Shown here one piece after another: positions 45,191-56,160 of a stretch of 64,000 nt of DNA. The notes beneath the pieces are model-generated. The model had not been told where the DNA came from. It did no database searches and was given only the letters and a program-made list of their open reading frames with translations. The position numbers were made by a program, and so were the translations under genes. The first letter of the stretch is position 1, and each line of letters starts with the position of its first letter. This DNA is from Channallabes apus (taxonomy: Eukaryota > Chordata > Actinopteri > Siluriformes > Clariidae). The stretch is from positions 18,948,277 through 19,012,276 of the forward strand of contig CM060105.1 of the NCBI GenBank assembly GCA_030522415.1, read 5' to 3'.

Positions 45191-46140
45191 TAGGCACAGA
45201 GCCCCTCTCTGAAGCGTCGTTCTCGTTCTGCAACGGTCAGGGATGCGCGCCCTAATTGCATGGGTTCCCCGGCTCCCGTGTCAACCACGGCAGGAGGTGG
45301 AGAACCGACATGTCCATAGGTGGTATTGGTAGCGGGGCTTGATGGTCGTGGAGGGGTGAAGGCGAAGGTGGGTGCTGGCGGCAAGGTTCTAGGGGCTGGC
45401 CTCGGGCGAGAGATGAGGCGTTGGTCAATTCGGAGGGCGAGTTGGATTAAACCCTCCAACGTGGCAGGAAGCTCTTGCCCGGCTAGTTCGTCTTTTATCC
45501 TGGAAGCCAGTCCCTCGTAGTAGGATGTCCGGAGCGCTGTGTCTCCCCAGGTGGTCTGGACGGCGAGTGTTCGGAATTCGGCGGTGTAGCGACTCACAGA
45601 CGATCCTCCCTGCCGCAGGTGATAGAGCTTTGTGTCGGTCTCCACCTCGCCCGCAGGGTGTTCAAAAGTTAATCTGAGTTGGTGGGTGAACTCATTATAT
45701 GAGTGGGCGGTGTCTGTGTCTGCCCGAAGAACTGCCGTGGCCCACTCAGCTGCCTGCCCTTTTAGCAACGAAATGAGAAGAGCAATGCGAAGGCGATCGG
45801 TGGAGTACTTGGTGGCATTAAACTCAAACACCAGATCGAGAGCTGTCAGAAACACGCTGCACTTCCCGTCCGTGCCGTTCCACTTCTCTGGTAGAGAAAG
45901 AAAAACATCAGAAGGAGGAGGGGGGGGGGGATGCGGCGCCGCGGCCCCCGCGGCGTGCGATCAAGCAGTGACGTCATCAACAGTTGCGCGGAGATCCGTA
46001 TTCTCCCGCCGGAGCTCAGCGACCTCGCGGCGGAGGGAAGCGAGATCCCCGGTTAGCTGATTGATTAACGCCGCATGCTGATCTACAACGCCGCAGAGAC
46101 TCGCATAATCCGCTGGGTTTACCGCGGAGGGCTCAGTCAT
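45124..46140 (-). pseudogene. Sushi Gag
   Basis: ATG at 46138-46140 lies 2 nt inside the 5' LTR. An N-terminal coiled-coil (LASLRREVAELRRENTDLRA) is followed by TGA at 45961-45963 (codon 60). The same frame then continues: proline run, VFLSLPEKWNGTDGKCSVFL, a capsid-like helical region, and a single zinc knuckle CAYCGSAEHHRAIC (C-x2-C-x4-H-x4-C) before the stop at 45124. About 338 codons, one nonsense change. It would form the particle and bind RNA. Vertebrate genes such as PEG10 and RTL1 derive from related sushi elements. Confidence 0.92.
45139..45145 (-). promoter_or_regulatory. Candidate -1 frameshift site between gag and pol
   Basis: In the 66-nt gag/pol overlap the minus strand reads A GGA AAC in the gag frame. 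The related PEG10 site is G GGA AAC at the same kind of position, and pol here is indeed in the -1 frame. The first base differs, so the site may be a decayed slippery heptamer. Confidence 0.55.
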
Positions 46141-46141
46141 T
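46131..46141 (-). promoter_or_regulatory. Self-priming binding site of the sushi element
   Basis: AATGACTGAGC (minus strand) lies 1 nt inside the 5' LTR and overlaps the gag start. It is the exact reverse complement of GCTCAGTCATT in the LTR transcript (46417-46427, and 41694-41704 in the other LTR). No TGG-type tRNA primer site is present here. Confidence 0.8.
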
Positions 46142-46142
46142 C

Positions 46143-46532
46143 TGTCAAGATGGACTAACCTGAGGTGACCAGAAGACGTAGCTTTAGCGGTTAGCCCAAT
46201 GTAGCATGGAGGATAAACCCAAACGCGGAAGGAAGCGAGCAGGCAGGATAACCACGCGATTTAGTTTAAGGACTCTCACAAAAACGGAGCAAGGGAAAAA
46301 CACAAATTTGACCCGCGTCCTAGAAATACACACACAATAGCAAAAGACAACGGAACCAACATGTGAGTACTCACGGTTTGCTGAAACGACAACTGGAGCT
46401 GACATGGGCCGAACTCAATGACTGAGCGGTAAGCCATCATTGATCGTTTGTTTACCTCTTTTATACTTCCTGGTTTTGCGCCCGTCTTACTTCCGGGTCC
46501 TAGTGCCGGGCGCAGATTGCGTGTGCATGACA
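46143..46532 (-). repeat. Sushi element 5' LTR (390 bp)
   Basis: On the minus strand it has TATAAAAG (46458-46465) and the GCTCAGTCATT segment 38 nt further down. A 7-bp insertion (ATTGATC, about 46439-46445) is absent from the 3' LTR and accounts for the whole length difference. Other differences between the two LTRs are few. Confidence 0.94.
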
Positions 46533-46548
46533 CTTCGGGAGCATAAAT

Positions 46549-46618
46549 TGTCTCTATCTATCTATCTATCTATCTATCTATCCATCCATCTATCCATCCA
46601 TCCATCCATCCATCCATT
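46549..46618. repeat. (TATC)n-(CATC)n microsatellite
   Basis: Tetranucleotide repeats just beyond the sushi element target site. Confidence 0.95.
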
Positions 46619-48837
46619 TATACATACAGTATATCCTTATATATATATATCTGTTAGGTGTGTTTTCTTCACTTCTTAAAAAAATCATTGCTGCAAAATA
46701 ATTTTAAGATGGGTAAACGTCTAAAATGGGTAACTATGTAGAATTTCAATAATATTTCATAGATTTATGATATGTCAGTGTTTTTTTGGTGAAGGACTGA
46801 ATTTAGAAGAAATTAAGTAAAAATCATGAGAACATATAATGATATTTTAAAGCCTTCATCTATTCAGGTGATTCTTTGAGTCAAATTTGAAAGCTGGCCT
46901 AAGAAAGTGAAAAAAAAAAAGTATTTTATTTTCTGTTATTATCTGTTAATTGGAGGAAATTGACTTGAATTGAATTCTTATGCCACGATAAGCAGTGCAG
47001 TGCGCTTGATTTAACTTTTCTGAAGCTTGCGATCGTTCTATAGCGGTTGTCAGGTCATGTCTAAGAAATACGAGAAGGCTACAGTATATTTGACTCAAAT
47101 GGTACTGTATTGATATAAATGGTGGAAACCCAGACTGCCATTAAATTCGTCTCTGTGTCAATGTTCATGCATGTCACAGAATATCTAAATTGCTTTTTGG
47201 ATAATGATATCCAGCACACTAAATGATATCGAGATCTTAAATGATTTTTAGCCAAATTCCTTGAAAACTGTTGTCAGAGACAAAGCTATTGTGAGAGCAA
47301 GGGCAAATGATAAAGATGACAGGAAACATATGATGGTAGCCAAATTGGACAAAAAAAGCCACATCACACATGTCTAGGTCTAAACCAATGAAAGGCCTCC
47401 CCTCTGACAACGATTCACATAATTCTCACATGCTCCATGTCTCGGTAGTCTATGCAGAGAGTTTAATTTTGCTTGATTTTTGAATAGAGCTTTTATCCGT
47501 CACTGCATGGACACTCAAGATAGACACGATGAGGACAGCGCAGTAAATTAGACTCCTTTGGAATACACAATTGCCACGATTGCAGTTTTGTCGAAGGCCA
47601 TGGCAGGAGGTGAGAAAGGCAGTGCTTTTACTCATTCTAGTAGTAGTTGAGAAGTATTAAAATGATTCAAAGGGATGAATAAACTAGGAGACCATGAAAT
47701 GTAATGATATGCAGTAAGGAAACTGAAGTCGACACTGGAAAAGAAAATGCAGGAAATAAGATATGTTTCATATTCAGCAAAGCTAAATATTGTCTTCTTC
47801 TTCTTCTTCTTCTTTTTTTTTAAGAAAAGAAAACAAACAGTATTTGAATGTTTTCTAAGTTTCTTATTGACTTTTTCATGGCGATGTGCAAGGAGCGGCG
47901 CAGAAGCAAAGGCGTGCTGTTGTTTGTATTCCTATACTAAGAGGATGAGTGGGTGTACAGGAGTCAAAGATCACCGTCGGGGTCAAGACCCGTTTTTATA
48001 CACCTCTCAAATGAGATGTAACGGTTCATGACATTTCTGCCCGTGTGACCTTATGTGACGGTGGATTGTTGCAGTGACGGTCTTACTGTAGGTGATCTAG
48101 CTGTTCTTGTTTTGCCTGAGCACACTCCTCCCACAGAGCTAGCACACCTCTCAGGCTGGTTCCCACTGACCTACGTCTGTAAAAAAAAAAAAAAACCTCT
48201 AAAGCCCTGTGGGCCATTTTGGCATAAATTATTCCAGTTGGAATAAACCTTGACGCGGATGCGATGCGCAGACCTGGCAAGGACATACTAACGTGGCAGC
48301 CTCTCTTTCTCACTTTCTCTCACTGGCTCGTTTTCATGTGAGTCATCACCTTGCAGCAGTACTTTCCTCAAAAACGGTGTTCGGTTTCTGTAGCTAATGG
48401 CCACAGTGTCACTATGAATATACATCATCTGAAGTGGGGGGAAAAAAGCTCGTAATTTCTTCGTGTCTTCAGCATGCTAGTGTCAGAGGCCATTTTCTGT
48501 CTGTCGATCAGGTATAAATTCTGCAATACTGAATGAACCAGTCTCTTTTTATTATGTAATTAGAAAACATGCCAGGTTTAATTAAGATCCAAGAAAAAAG
48601 ATGGAGTTGAAATGAATGAGGTAAGATGTATGAGAATTGACAGTGACATCTTTTTCATAGACCACCGGGATTTGAGATCATGTTTCGGGATCTTTCATGA
48701 TTTATTAAACAGGTTAAGGGGCACAGCTGTAACCTTACTTTCACTTACTGTGCTTGAACTACAGTATTGTTCATGTAGTAACTACCTTCTATGAGGTCCA
48801 TACATGAAAGCATATAATACTTAATAAGTAATGCTCA
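46619..48837. other. Non-coding stretch
   Basis: No gene supported. A (CTT)n-(T)n tract lies at 47797-47821 and an A run at 48180-48194. The rest is unique-looking DNA with only short domain-free open frames. Confidence 0.65.
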
Positions 48838-49197
48838 TAATGTACATTTACATTTACATTTAGGCATTTGGCAGATGCTCTTATCCAGAGCGACTTACAT
48901 TTTTAATCTCATTACACATCAGGGCCCGGTTTCTCGAAAGCTTCTTATCGCTAAGTAGTTCTTAAGTTGTACCTTAACCTTTCTCTTAACGTTATGGCGC
49001 ATTTCCCGAAACGTTCTTACGCTAAGTATCTCTTAGCTAAGTCACACGTTCGTAAGGTTGGTCTGGACCAACCGTAACTCATTCTTAGCGTAGTTTCAGC
49101 TCAAGACGCTAGTCGCCGCCACTGAGCAGCAGTCTTTATAAACCAGCGGTGTATGTAAACACATTATGGCACGTTATCAAAGTCGTATTAATGATGG

Positions 49198-49388
49198 AAT
49201 ATACTGTAGACCTTCATTCATTCATTCATTTTCTATACCGCTTAATCCTGTGTTCAGGGTCGCGGGGGACCTGGAGCCTATCCCAGGAGACTTCGGGCAC
49301 TAGGCGGGGTACACCCTGGACAGGGTGCCAATCCATCGCAGGGCACACACACATACACACACTCACACACCCAATATACTGTAGACCT
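49198..49388 (-). repeat. 5'-truncated SINE with 16-bp target duplication
   Basis: SINE of the 28.8-kb family at 49214-49372, tail (GAAT)n toward 49214, head missing. It is flanked by AATATACTGTAGACCT at 49198-49213 and 49373-49388. The exact duplication suggests a fairly young insertion. Confidence 0.92.
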
Positions 49389-49935
49389 GTTTAAGAATAT
49401 TATTTTAGTTGATATCAGAACTAATAGAGTGACTTTTAATTAGCCTATTTAATAATGTGAATAATTAATTAAAATTGGCAAAGGTGGCAAACAATTTGGC
49501 AGCGATACAGCGTGTTGTTGTGTTAAACTGAACACGGCGCCGTCCGTGGAGCCGTGTGGGTCATGTAAATTTTTCCTTTAGACAAAACTTCAGCCCTTTT
49601 CATATTTCCCCCGAGATCCAAGGCAACAGATTATGGAGCTTCTTGAGCTGCTCAGACCTGCACGTGCCAGGCCAACGCATCGTACTTACACTCCCCGTCC
49701 TGTTCGCTGCTTTTTGTTTAAAATATGTTTCATTGATCATTATCCATTATCCATAACTTTATGGGCTTTTCTTTTGACAAGTTTTATTTTTTATGAAATT
49801 TGATTTAGTTAAATGAGAAAATAACCTTGGGAGTTTCAAACCCCGCATCCATTAATTTTTCTGGGTGATTGTAATGTTTAATACCTCTATTCACTTACTG
49901 TATGTGGTTTGACTCACTGTGAGATGCGGTTGTTA

Positions 49936-50381
49936 TACCCCTATCTCACCTGCGTGGTCTCGCGCTGTGGCCATAAGTAGGGTTCATCATGATTCACCCC
50001 GGGTTTTTGCATTTGTTTCCAACTTTCCGCATGAAAAATTAAACGTTTAATTTTTTTGCTGGTCCTCGCGGAAGCTTGCAGACTTTGCAGAACTTCGCGG
50101 AACGTTAAAGGAACGTCGCCGGGCAAACGCGGCAGCTCACAGAGATGAGTCCGGCCACACAGATGAGATAGGGGTATTAGGCACCGTGATCCGCCTCGAG
50201 TGATCGCCCGACGTTCCGCGAAGATCTACAAGGTCCGCGAGCTTCCACATGTTAAACATGTTTAATTTTTTTGCGTGGTAAAATGGAAACGTAACCATGG
50301 CACCAAAACTCGCGCTGAATCATGATGAACCGCACTTATGGCCACCGCGCGAATCCGCATAGGTGAGATACAGTAGGGGTA
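49936..50381. mobile_element. Nested MITE with CCCCTATCTCACCT ends
   Basis: Left end TACCCCTATCTCACCTGCG; the right end read in reverse is TACCCCTACTGTATCTCACC, the same with a 5-bp insertion. Long inner inverted similarity (TGGCCATAAGT, CATCATGATTCA) makes it almost a full fold-back. TA on each side suggests a TA target. Non-coding. Confidence 0.7.
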
Positions 50382-51088
50382 CAGTATTAAACCTCCACTC
50401 TGTCATCTCATCGTATTAATTCCATAAGTGCGCTATACAACCCCAACAACTGACATGTTTCACATTGTTTCTGAAGCTGGTGAAGAGTGTTATCAGCTGT
50501 TTGTCAATCAACTATGATTGGATACCCGGATCGTTTCACGGCCACAGGTTACATGAAAATATTAGCAACAGTTTGATGATTTAATTTATATATTTGTCTA
50601 CTGCGACATGTTATTGATAAGTTAACCCATGTCAAAATAAACGCTATTAAAAGAATTTAGTGCAATGTTTAATTTGCATAGAAAGTATGCAAATTAACGC
50701 TTTTAACCGTCTTTCTTAACGCTGTCATGCAAAAGGAGTCAAAAATCGATTCCTGAGCCACCGATGTCCGCTAATTCAGGAGCTTCACTGTAGACAGCGA
50801 CTTGTAACGTCGGATGTAAGAGGCAGCGTCTCAAGAAGACTCCTAAGAGACAGTTCGAGAAATACACTTAGAAAAGTTATCACTTAACGTAAGATATATC
50901 TTAAGAGTCTTCTTAGCGCGCGAATAGTGTGTGTTATCGAGAAACCGGGCCCTGAGCAGTTGAGGGTTAAGGGCCTTGCTCAAGGGCCCAACAGTGGCAA
51001 CTTGGTGGTTGTGGGGTTTGAACCTGGGATCTTCCAAACTGTAGTCCAATACCTTAACCACTGAGCTACCCCTGGCCCCCTAATGTAC

Positions 51089-54032
51089 TCATCCTTAGTG
51101 TGATAGGATTAATTAGTATGATTTACACATCATATTAATTAATTAATTAATTAATCTTCTATACCACTTATCCTTAGGTACACACACTCACTCACACACT
51201 ACAGGCAATCTGGGAACGGAAATTTGCCTATGGGGCTCTTCAGTAAAACAGCAGATGAGCCAGTTGGCATGTAAATGATGTAGATATGACATGTTGTGTT
51301 TTGAACTTTTGTGTGATATTTTTACCCGACACTGAAAAAAAAAGAGAGAGAATGATTTTTTTTTTTGTTAAACCATTTCATTAATTAATATAATTACTTA
51401 AGCAGTATAAAATAAAGAACATTTACACTGATGTCTGCATACAATGTTGGGTTACCAAAACTTTAAGCTTTTTAAATGCTATATTATTTACATACAGTAT
51501 ATTTACATCTATATTAATTAATATAATTACATAAGCAGTATAAATTAAGAACATTTACATTGACTTTTGCAAAGTTGGTTAACCAAAACTTTAAGCTATA
51601 TAAGTGTTGAAGCATTAAGTTTAAATGTAATTGAACTATTTTGTTTGATATTATAAAACTTGGATACGGTGGTGAACGCTCAGGACGTTGGTCCAATCAA
51701 ACACACAGTAAGAATTGGCTAAAGTTATCTTTAATGTTTAAATTACACCTAGATTCAGAATGCTGCATTATAAATTATGGTACGCTTGTTAAGTGGTTAG
51801 CACCTTGGAATCTTGACTCCAGTCAGTGTTTGTGGAGTTTGCATGCTTTGTGGGTTCCTCTCTTCGTTCTCCCGTTTCTTTTGCAGTCTAAAGACATGCA
51901 TTGTGAGTGGCTGTGCATTTGTGTCCTGTGATGAGTTGGCACCCCACCCTGGGCATACAGCATCTAGTGTGGTGAGTCAGTCAGAAATTCACAGCTACAT
52001 TCCAGCCTTTGACAATTATTATGTGGTCCAATAATTATTCAATGCTGGACACAAACAGCAAAAAAGCATGAATTATTAAAAAAAATATTTTCAGTGCTTC
52101 ATGTTCATCGAGGTGACGAGTCATTTTCTCAGGGAAAGTTAAGTTAAGTGTTAAGTGCATATAAGGATATTTACATAAAAATATAGAATTTTTTTTCGTT
52201 TCTTCATTCAAGCCCTTCCTGTTCTGTTGGACAGCATCTGCACATCACTCCTCACCAAACAACATAGCAATTAGCATTTACTTACATCTGAATGGAGTTG
52301 TTTACATAAACCTTGCATGTAAATGTAGTGCTAAGCACGGGGGCGGGTCTCCAACGCATGTGGAGACGAGAATCTGACATACAGTATGTCTGTTTTTTTT
52401 TTTTTTTTTAACATTAATCTAGTAATAAACACTTATTTGGCAATAAACTTTTTTGAAAGAAAATCGTCTACCGTTTGAATGAATATTTTTTCTGGGTTGC
52501 TACAATATAGTTTAATTAACAAAACCACTTGCAAAGAGAAAAAAAAAAGTGATTGATATCGTTGACGATGCCGTCGACCCCTGAGGGTAAAACAGGATAA
52601 ACTGTATAGATAATAATTCCATCCATCCATCTAGGAGCATCTGTTATCCAGCTAGGGACTGTGGAGGTCAAGGGTGAAAACTATTGTAGTTTATACCTCC
52701 AGTCAGCATTCGCACACGTCAATTAGCCTAATCAGCCTTGTCTTCGGACTGTAGGAAGAAACTGGAGAACATGCAAATTCCACACACACAGACCCCGAGG
52801 CGGGAATCGAACCCCAACCCTGGAGGTGTAAGGCTATATGATAATAATCGGCTTGATTTGTAAATACAGCATTTATGCATTTTGTGCTGTAAATTTATTT
52901 ATTTACAGTATAATATTTAAAATAAAAAAATATTCAAACTAACATTACAGCCTATATTTGAAATTCAACTTTTTTTTTGTACAAACAGACTTTTTCTAAT
53001 GTAAATGATCTTTATTAATACAGTGTAATTCATCACGTTAATTAACAGTTAACAGTATCTTCACATGCGGTAAAACCTACCTTCGGCATAACACAAGCAG
53101 AGAGAAATTGAGTCATATATCTGTATTCCACTTATGGTGTGAACATATTTCATATTGAATCACATGCTAAGGGTTTATGCTGGAGCTGTAGCATATGGAG
53201 CAAACATCTGGAAATATCAATCTTGACTGAATTAGAGGAAATTGTAGACAGCCATTTCAGTTAGGAGGAAGGAAGCAATAAAAAATTGAAATGGGAATGT
53301 TGCACTTTCTCACATGATTAGGCCCAGAGCATTCAACCCCCGCCCCCCACCCCCCACTACTACCACCACCACCACCACCACCACCCTGCCTTCCTTTTTT
53401 TGTGCTTGGCTGGAAACTGATTGCTATTCAACAACGTGAGATGACTTCTTTTTTTTTTGTAGTCCTGCAAAATTCAGATGATCAAATCTCGCTCCATAAC
53501 AGGGATTGAAATCTTTCCGCAGCAATGTTTTGCTCAGTCTTATCTTCATCAGGATAATATTACATTAAGAGTGAAAAATCTTTAGATCTACACCCGAATA
53601 GCTCTCAAGAGGAAATAGATGGTGAAGATGGTCAAAATGACAACATATCTGCATTGTTAACTCAGTCGATCTCCCAGCTCATGTTCTTATATTCACTTTA
53701 ATACATCTTCACTATTATTGATATGTAATAGCAGCAGCCGCTTGCGACCATAGATTTTGGTATCACGCTAGAAAATAAATATGAACACAGCGTCAGACTT
53801 AATTAAGGCAAGATGCTATCACGCTTAACTTTGCTTTGGGCTGATATCTAATGAATTATAGTGCAACATTGTAACTGAGCCAACAACATAGCTCAACAAA
53901 GTTCATTTTGTGCGCTTTAGATGTACATTCGTTTAGCTATGACTGACAGCAGGTCGTTTTGATGAAGAATCAACATCATTCAACAGGGTTGCCAGGTTTC
54001 TGAAAACATTTGATCCTAACTATATTTCAAAG
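51089..54032. other. Non-coding stretch with old SINE copies
   Basis: Diverged SINEs of the 28.8-kb family lie at about 51781-51975 (+, degraded) and 52606-52840 (-, with GGGAATCGAACCCC). An (ACC)n tract preceded by C runs is at 53329-53386, and T runs at 51356 and 52391. No gene supported. Confidence 0.65.
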
Positions 54033-54250
54033 GGGCGGCACGATGGCTTAGTGGTTAGCACTTTTGCCTTGAACTTACACGACGCGGGTTTGATTCCTGC
54101 CTCAGGGACTGTGCACATTGAGTTGGCATGTTCTCCCCATACTTGGTGGGTTTCCTCCATGTATTCTGGTTTTTTCACACAGTCCAGACATGCAGGCTAG
54201 GTTAATTGGTGTTCCCGAATGACCTGTAGTGTGTAAATGACAATTGGGCT
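54033..54250 (+). repeat. tRNA-derived SINE, diverged and 3'-truncated
   Basis: Head GGCGGCACGATGGCTTAGTG, B box GGGTTTGATTCCT, and family body TTCTCCCCATACTTGGTGGG. The 3' third is missing. Confidence 0.8.
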
Positions 54251-56160
54251 GGCAACTTATTCCTTTATATGGATGTACCAAAAACAAATTAATGGCATTG
54301 GAAAAGCAACTTGGATTTTTTTTTTATTCATTTAACTTTGAAAAAAAATTCTGCACAGTGCAAACCAATCAGCAAAAATGGTAGGAGTCAATAAAGATTT
54401 AATTGAAACCAGCTTGTCACTTGCTTTTGATAAGGATCATGGTGGACTTATCCTAGGACCACTGGACATGAGAAAGTAGTACAGTATACTGTATTCTCAA
54501 TGTGATGTCCATCACAGGCCCCCATAAAGACAAACACTATAATACTACTATAGCCAGCCTGTATACACCAAAATAAAACCAGACATGGAAGAAATTCCAT
54601 TAAGACAGTGAAACGAAGCAGGGATTGTGGATCTATTGTGCTAACCTGTAAATAATACATGCATGCAAGAAAAGTGTAGCAGCCTTATGTTTTGGGGAAA
54701 GAAAATACATTAGCTGCAAAAAAAAAAAAACCAACAACAAAAAAAAACTAAATTAATATAGCGGCAGTGAAAAGTGCAAACGTTTCAGTCCGGGACTGCC
54801 TTTAGTGTCAGCAACATAACATAACCTGTTTAAGATTTGATCAATACCATTATTTTATTTAAAACAAATGCAAAGAATCAGAATGTAACACAATTACAAT
54901 GGATTACAAACTGAAAGTATGCAAGCACACTCTTTTATAGCGTTTACTTCTTTTTTCTTTTTAAGTTTGTGGTAACAGGTAAGAAAAAAAGGGCTAAACA
55001 ACATACAGTATAAAAAGCCATTACGGACTCAATTTCCGCTATAATAAAATCTATCTTTTTTTTCCTGCGGAATGGAAATCTATTATGACCAGCTCAGCCC
55101 TTTTCACACCTCTCCTGCCTCTTTAACCTCTTTGCGAAAAAAGAAACAGAGAGCACCAGGTACTATTTAAAAAAAAAAAAAAACTCAAGTACATTTAAAC
55201 TTTCATTTATTTTTCCACTCTCTGATATATTTTTATATTGGACATCAGTCTGCATGATTACCCTCAATCAAGTGGAATGGATGTTCCGTGTCTGTGTTTC
55301 CTCCCTTCTACAGTGAACTGCTACCGAGGCGACTCTGCGTATTGTACTGTATGTGAGCAGCTTGTATATCTCGCCCAGCATATTTAATACGCTCATGTGA
55401 CTGTCAAATGCCACGTTCCATGCTTAACAGATTACACCACTATTCCTTTTCATCTGGATGAATACGCTCTGGACTGAATGCATATTTATCACACTAATTA
55501 GCAGCTCGGAGCTGATGGCTTTTAATTTCGCTTATCTGTGGCACTGAGCCAAAAGTCATGCTCCGCATGTTAAGTTGATTTATAGAACAATAATCAAGTT
55601 TCAGCTCGGCGGAAGAGTGCGGAAGGATCGGCTCCTTAGTTTTAGCGATCGCATTGTCACGGTTTCATACAATGATGACAAAAAAGCCAGATAGGGAAAA
55701 AAGTTTCATTTGAAAATGAAGCAAAGATCATCAGCATGCAAGTCCCAGGCTGGACGAACATTGTACAGATCTGGCCTGATTATAGCCCCGGATCAGTCCG
55801 GTAATTTTTATAATCGGCACACGTTTCAGCTCGATCAATTGTCATCTGATATGCAGTGTGAGCCGGATTAATCATCTGAACGGGAAGCGATCCAGCTCCG
55901 GGACAATCAGAAGGGATTTCTGGCGCGTCATGAGTTTCAGCCGACTGTCTTGCAGTGTAAGCAGGGCCGCGGACTGTTATTTTTTTCTTTCCACAATTTC
56001 ACATGAATTAACCACACTGCTCCTATCCACATTGTCACTGCAAAACAGACGGACTGTTCTGCCCCCACGTCCATTACTACTATTTTCAGGTCCAAGCTAG
56101 TTTTCATTTTTGGGTTTTGTATTTAAGTAAAATCTCAGCTTTTCTCTTTTTGACATAAAG
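54251..56160. other. Non-coding stretch, possible conserved element at 55.2-56.06 kb
   Basis: 54.25-55.19 kb is AT-rich with A runs. 55.20-56.06 kb is different: balanced composition, no recognisable repeat, and homeodomain-type cores (for example ACACTAATTAGCAGC near 55491). It could be a conserved regulatory element, but no gene is visible and this cannot be shown from one sequence. Confidence 0.35.

Larger units (their letters stand above)
41415..46537 (-). mobile_element. Sushi-type chromovirus (Ty3/gypsy)
   Basis: LTRs at 41420-41802 and 46143-46532 start TGTCA and end TGACA, with a 5-bp target duplication CTTCG (41415-41419 and 46533-46537). The interior on the minus strand gives gag, pol in the -1 frame, and a C-terminal chromodomain. 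The LTR pair, overlapping gag/pol and chromodomain match the Tf1/sushi clade of vertebrate chromoviruses. Several stops and a substituted catalytic residue show it is inactive as a protein source. Confidence 0.94.
48921..50953. mobile_element. 2-kb terminal-inverted-repeat transposon, class unknown
   Basis: Perfect 17-bp ends AGGGCCCGGTTTCTCGA and its reverse complement, with looser inverted similarity inside (CTTAG/CTAAG-rich). No transposase is visible, so it is non-autonomous. The flanks (CATC and GAGC) do not give a clear target duplication; TCA/TGA directly at the ends extends the palindrome. It contains two further insertions. Confidence 0.75.
48838..51088 (-). repeat. tRNA-derived SINE split by a later transposon
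   Basis: The head on the minus strand (51080 leftward) reads GGTAGCTCAGTGGTTAAGGT with B box GGTTCAAACCCC; the tail at 48846-48920 has the widely shared fish ending (CTGGATAAGAGCATCTGCCA, then ATGTAAATG repeats). Target duplication TAATGTAC is at 48838-48845 and 51081-51088. The element at 48921-50953 interrupts it. Confidence 0.88.

Noticed and set aside
50954..51080. Possible tRNA gene (A and B box)
   Set aside because: The tRNA-like head continues into a SINE body and tail with a target duplication; no complete cloverleaf with a proper acceptor stem.
54102..54287. 61-aa minus-strand frame
   Set aside because: Antisense of a diverged SINE.
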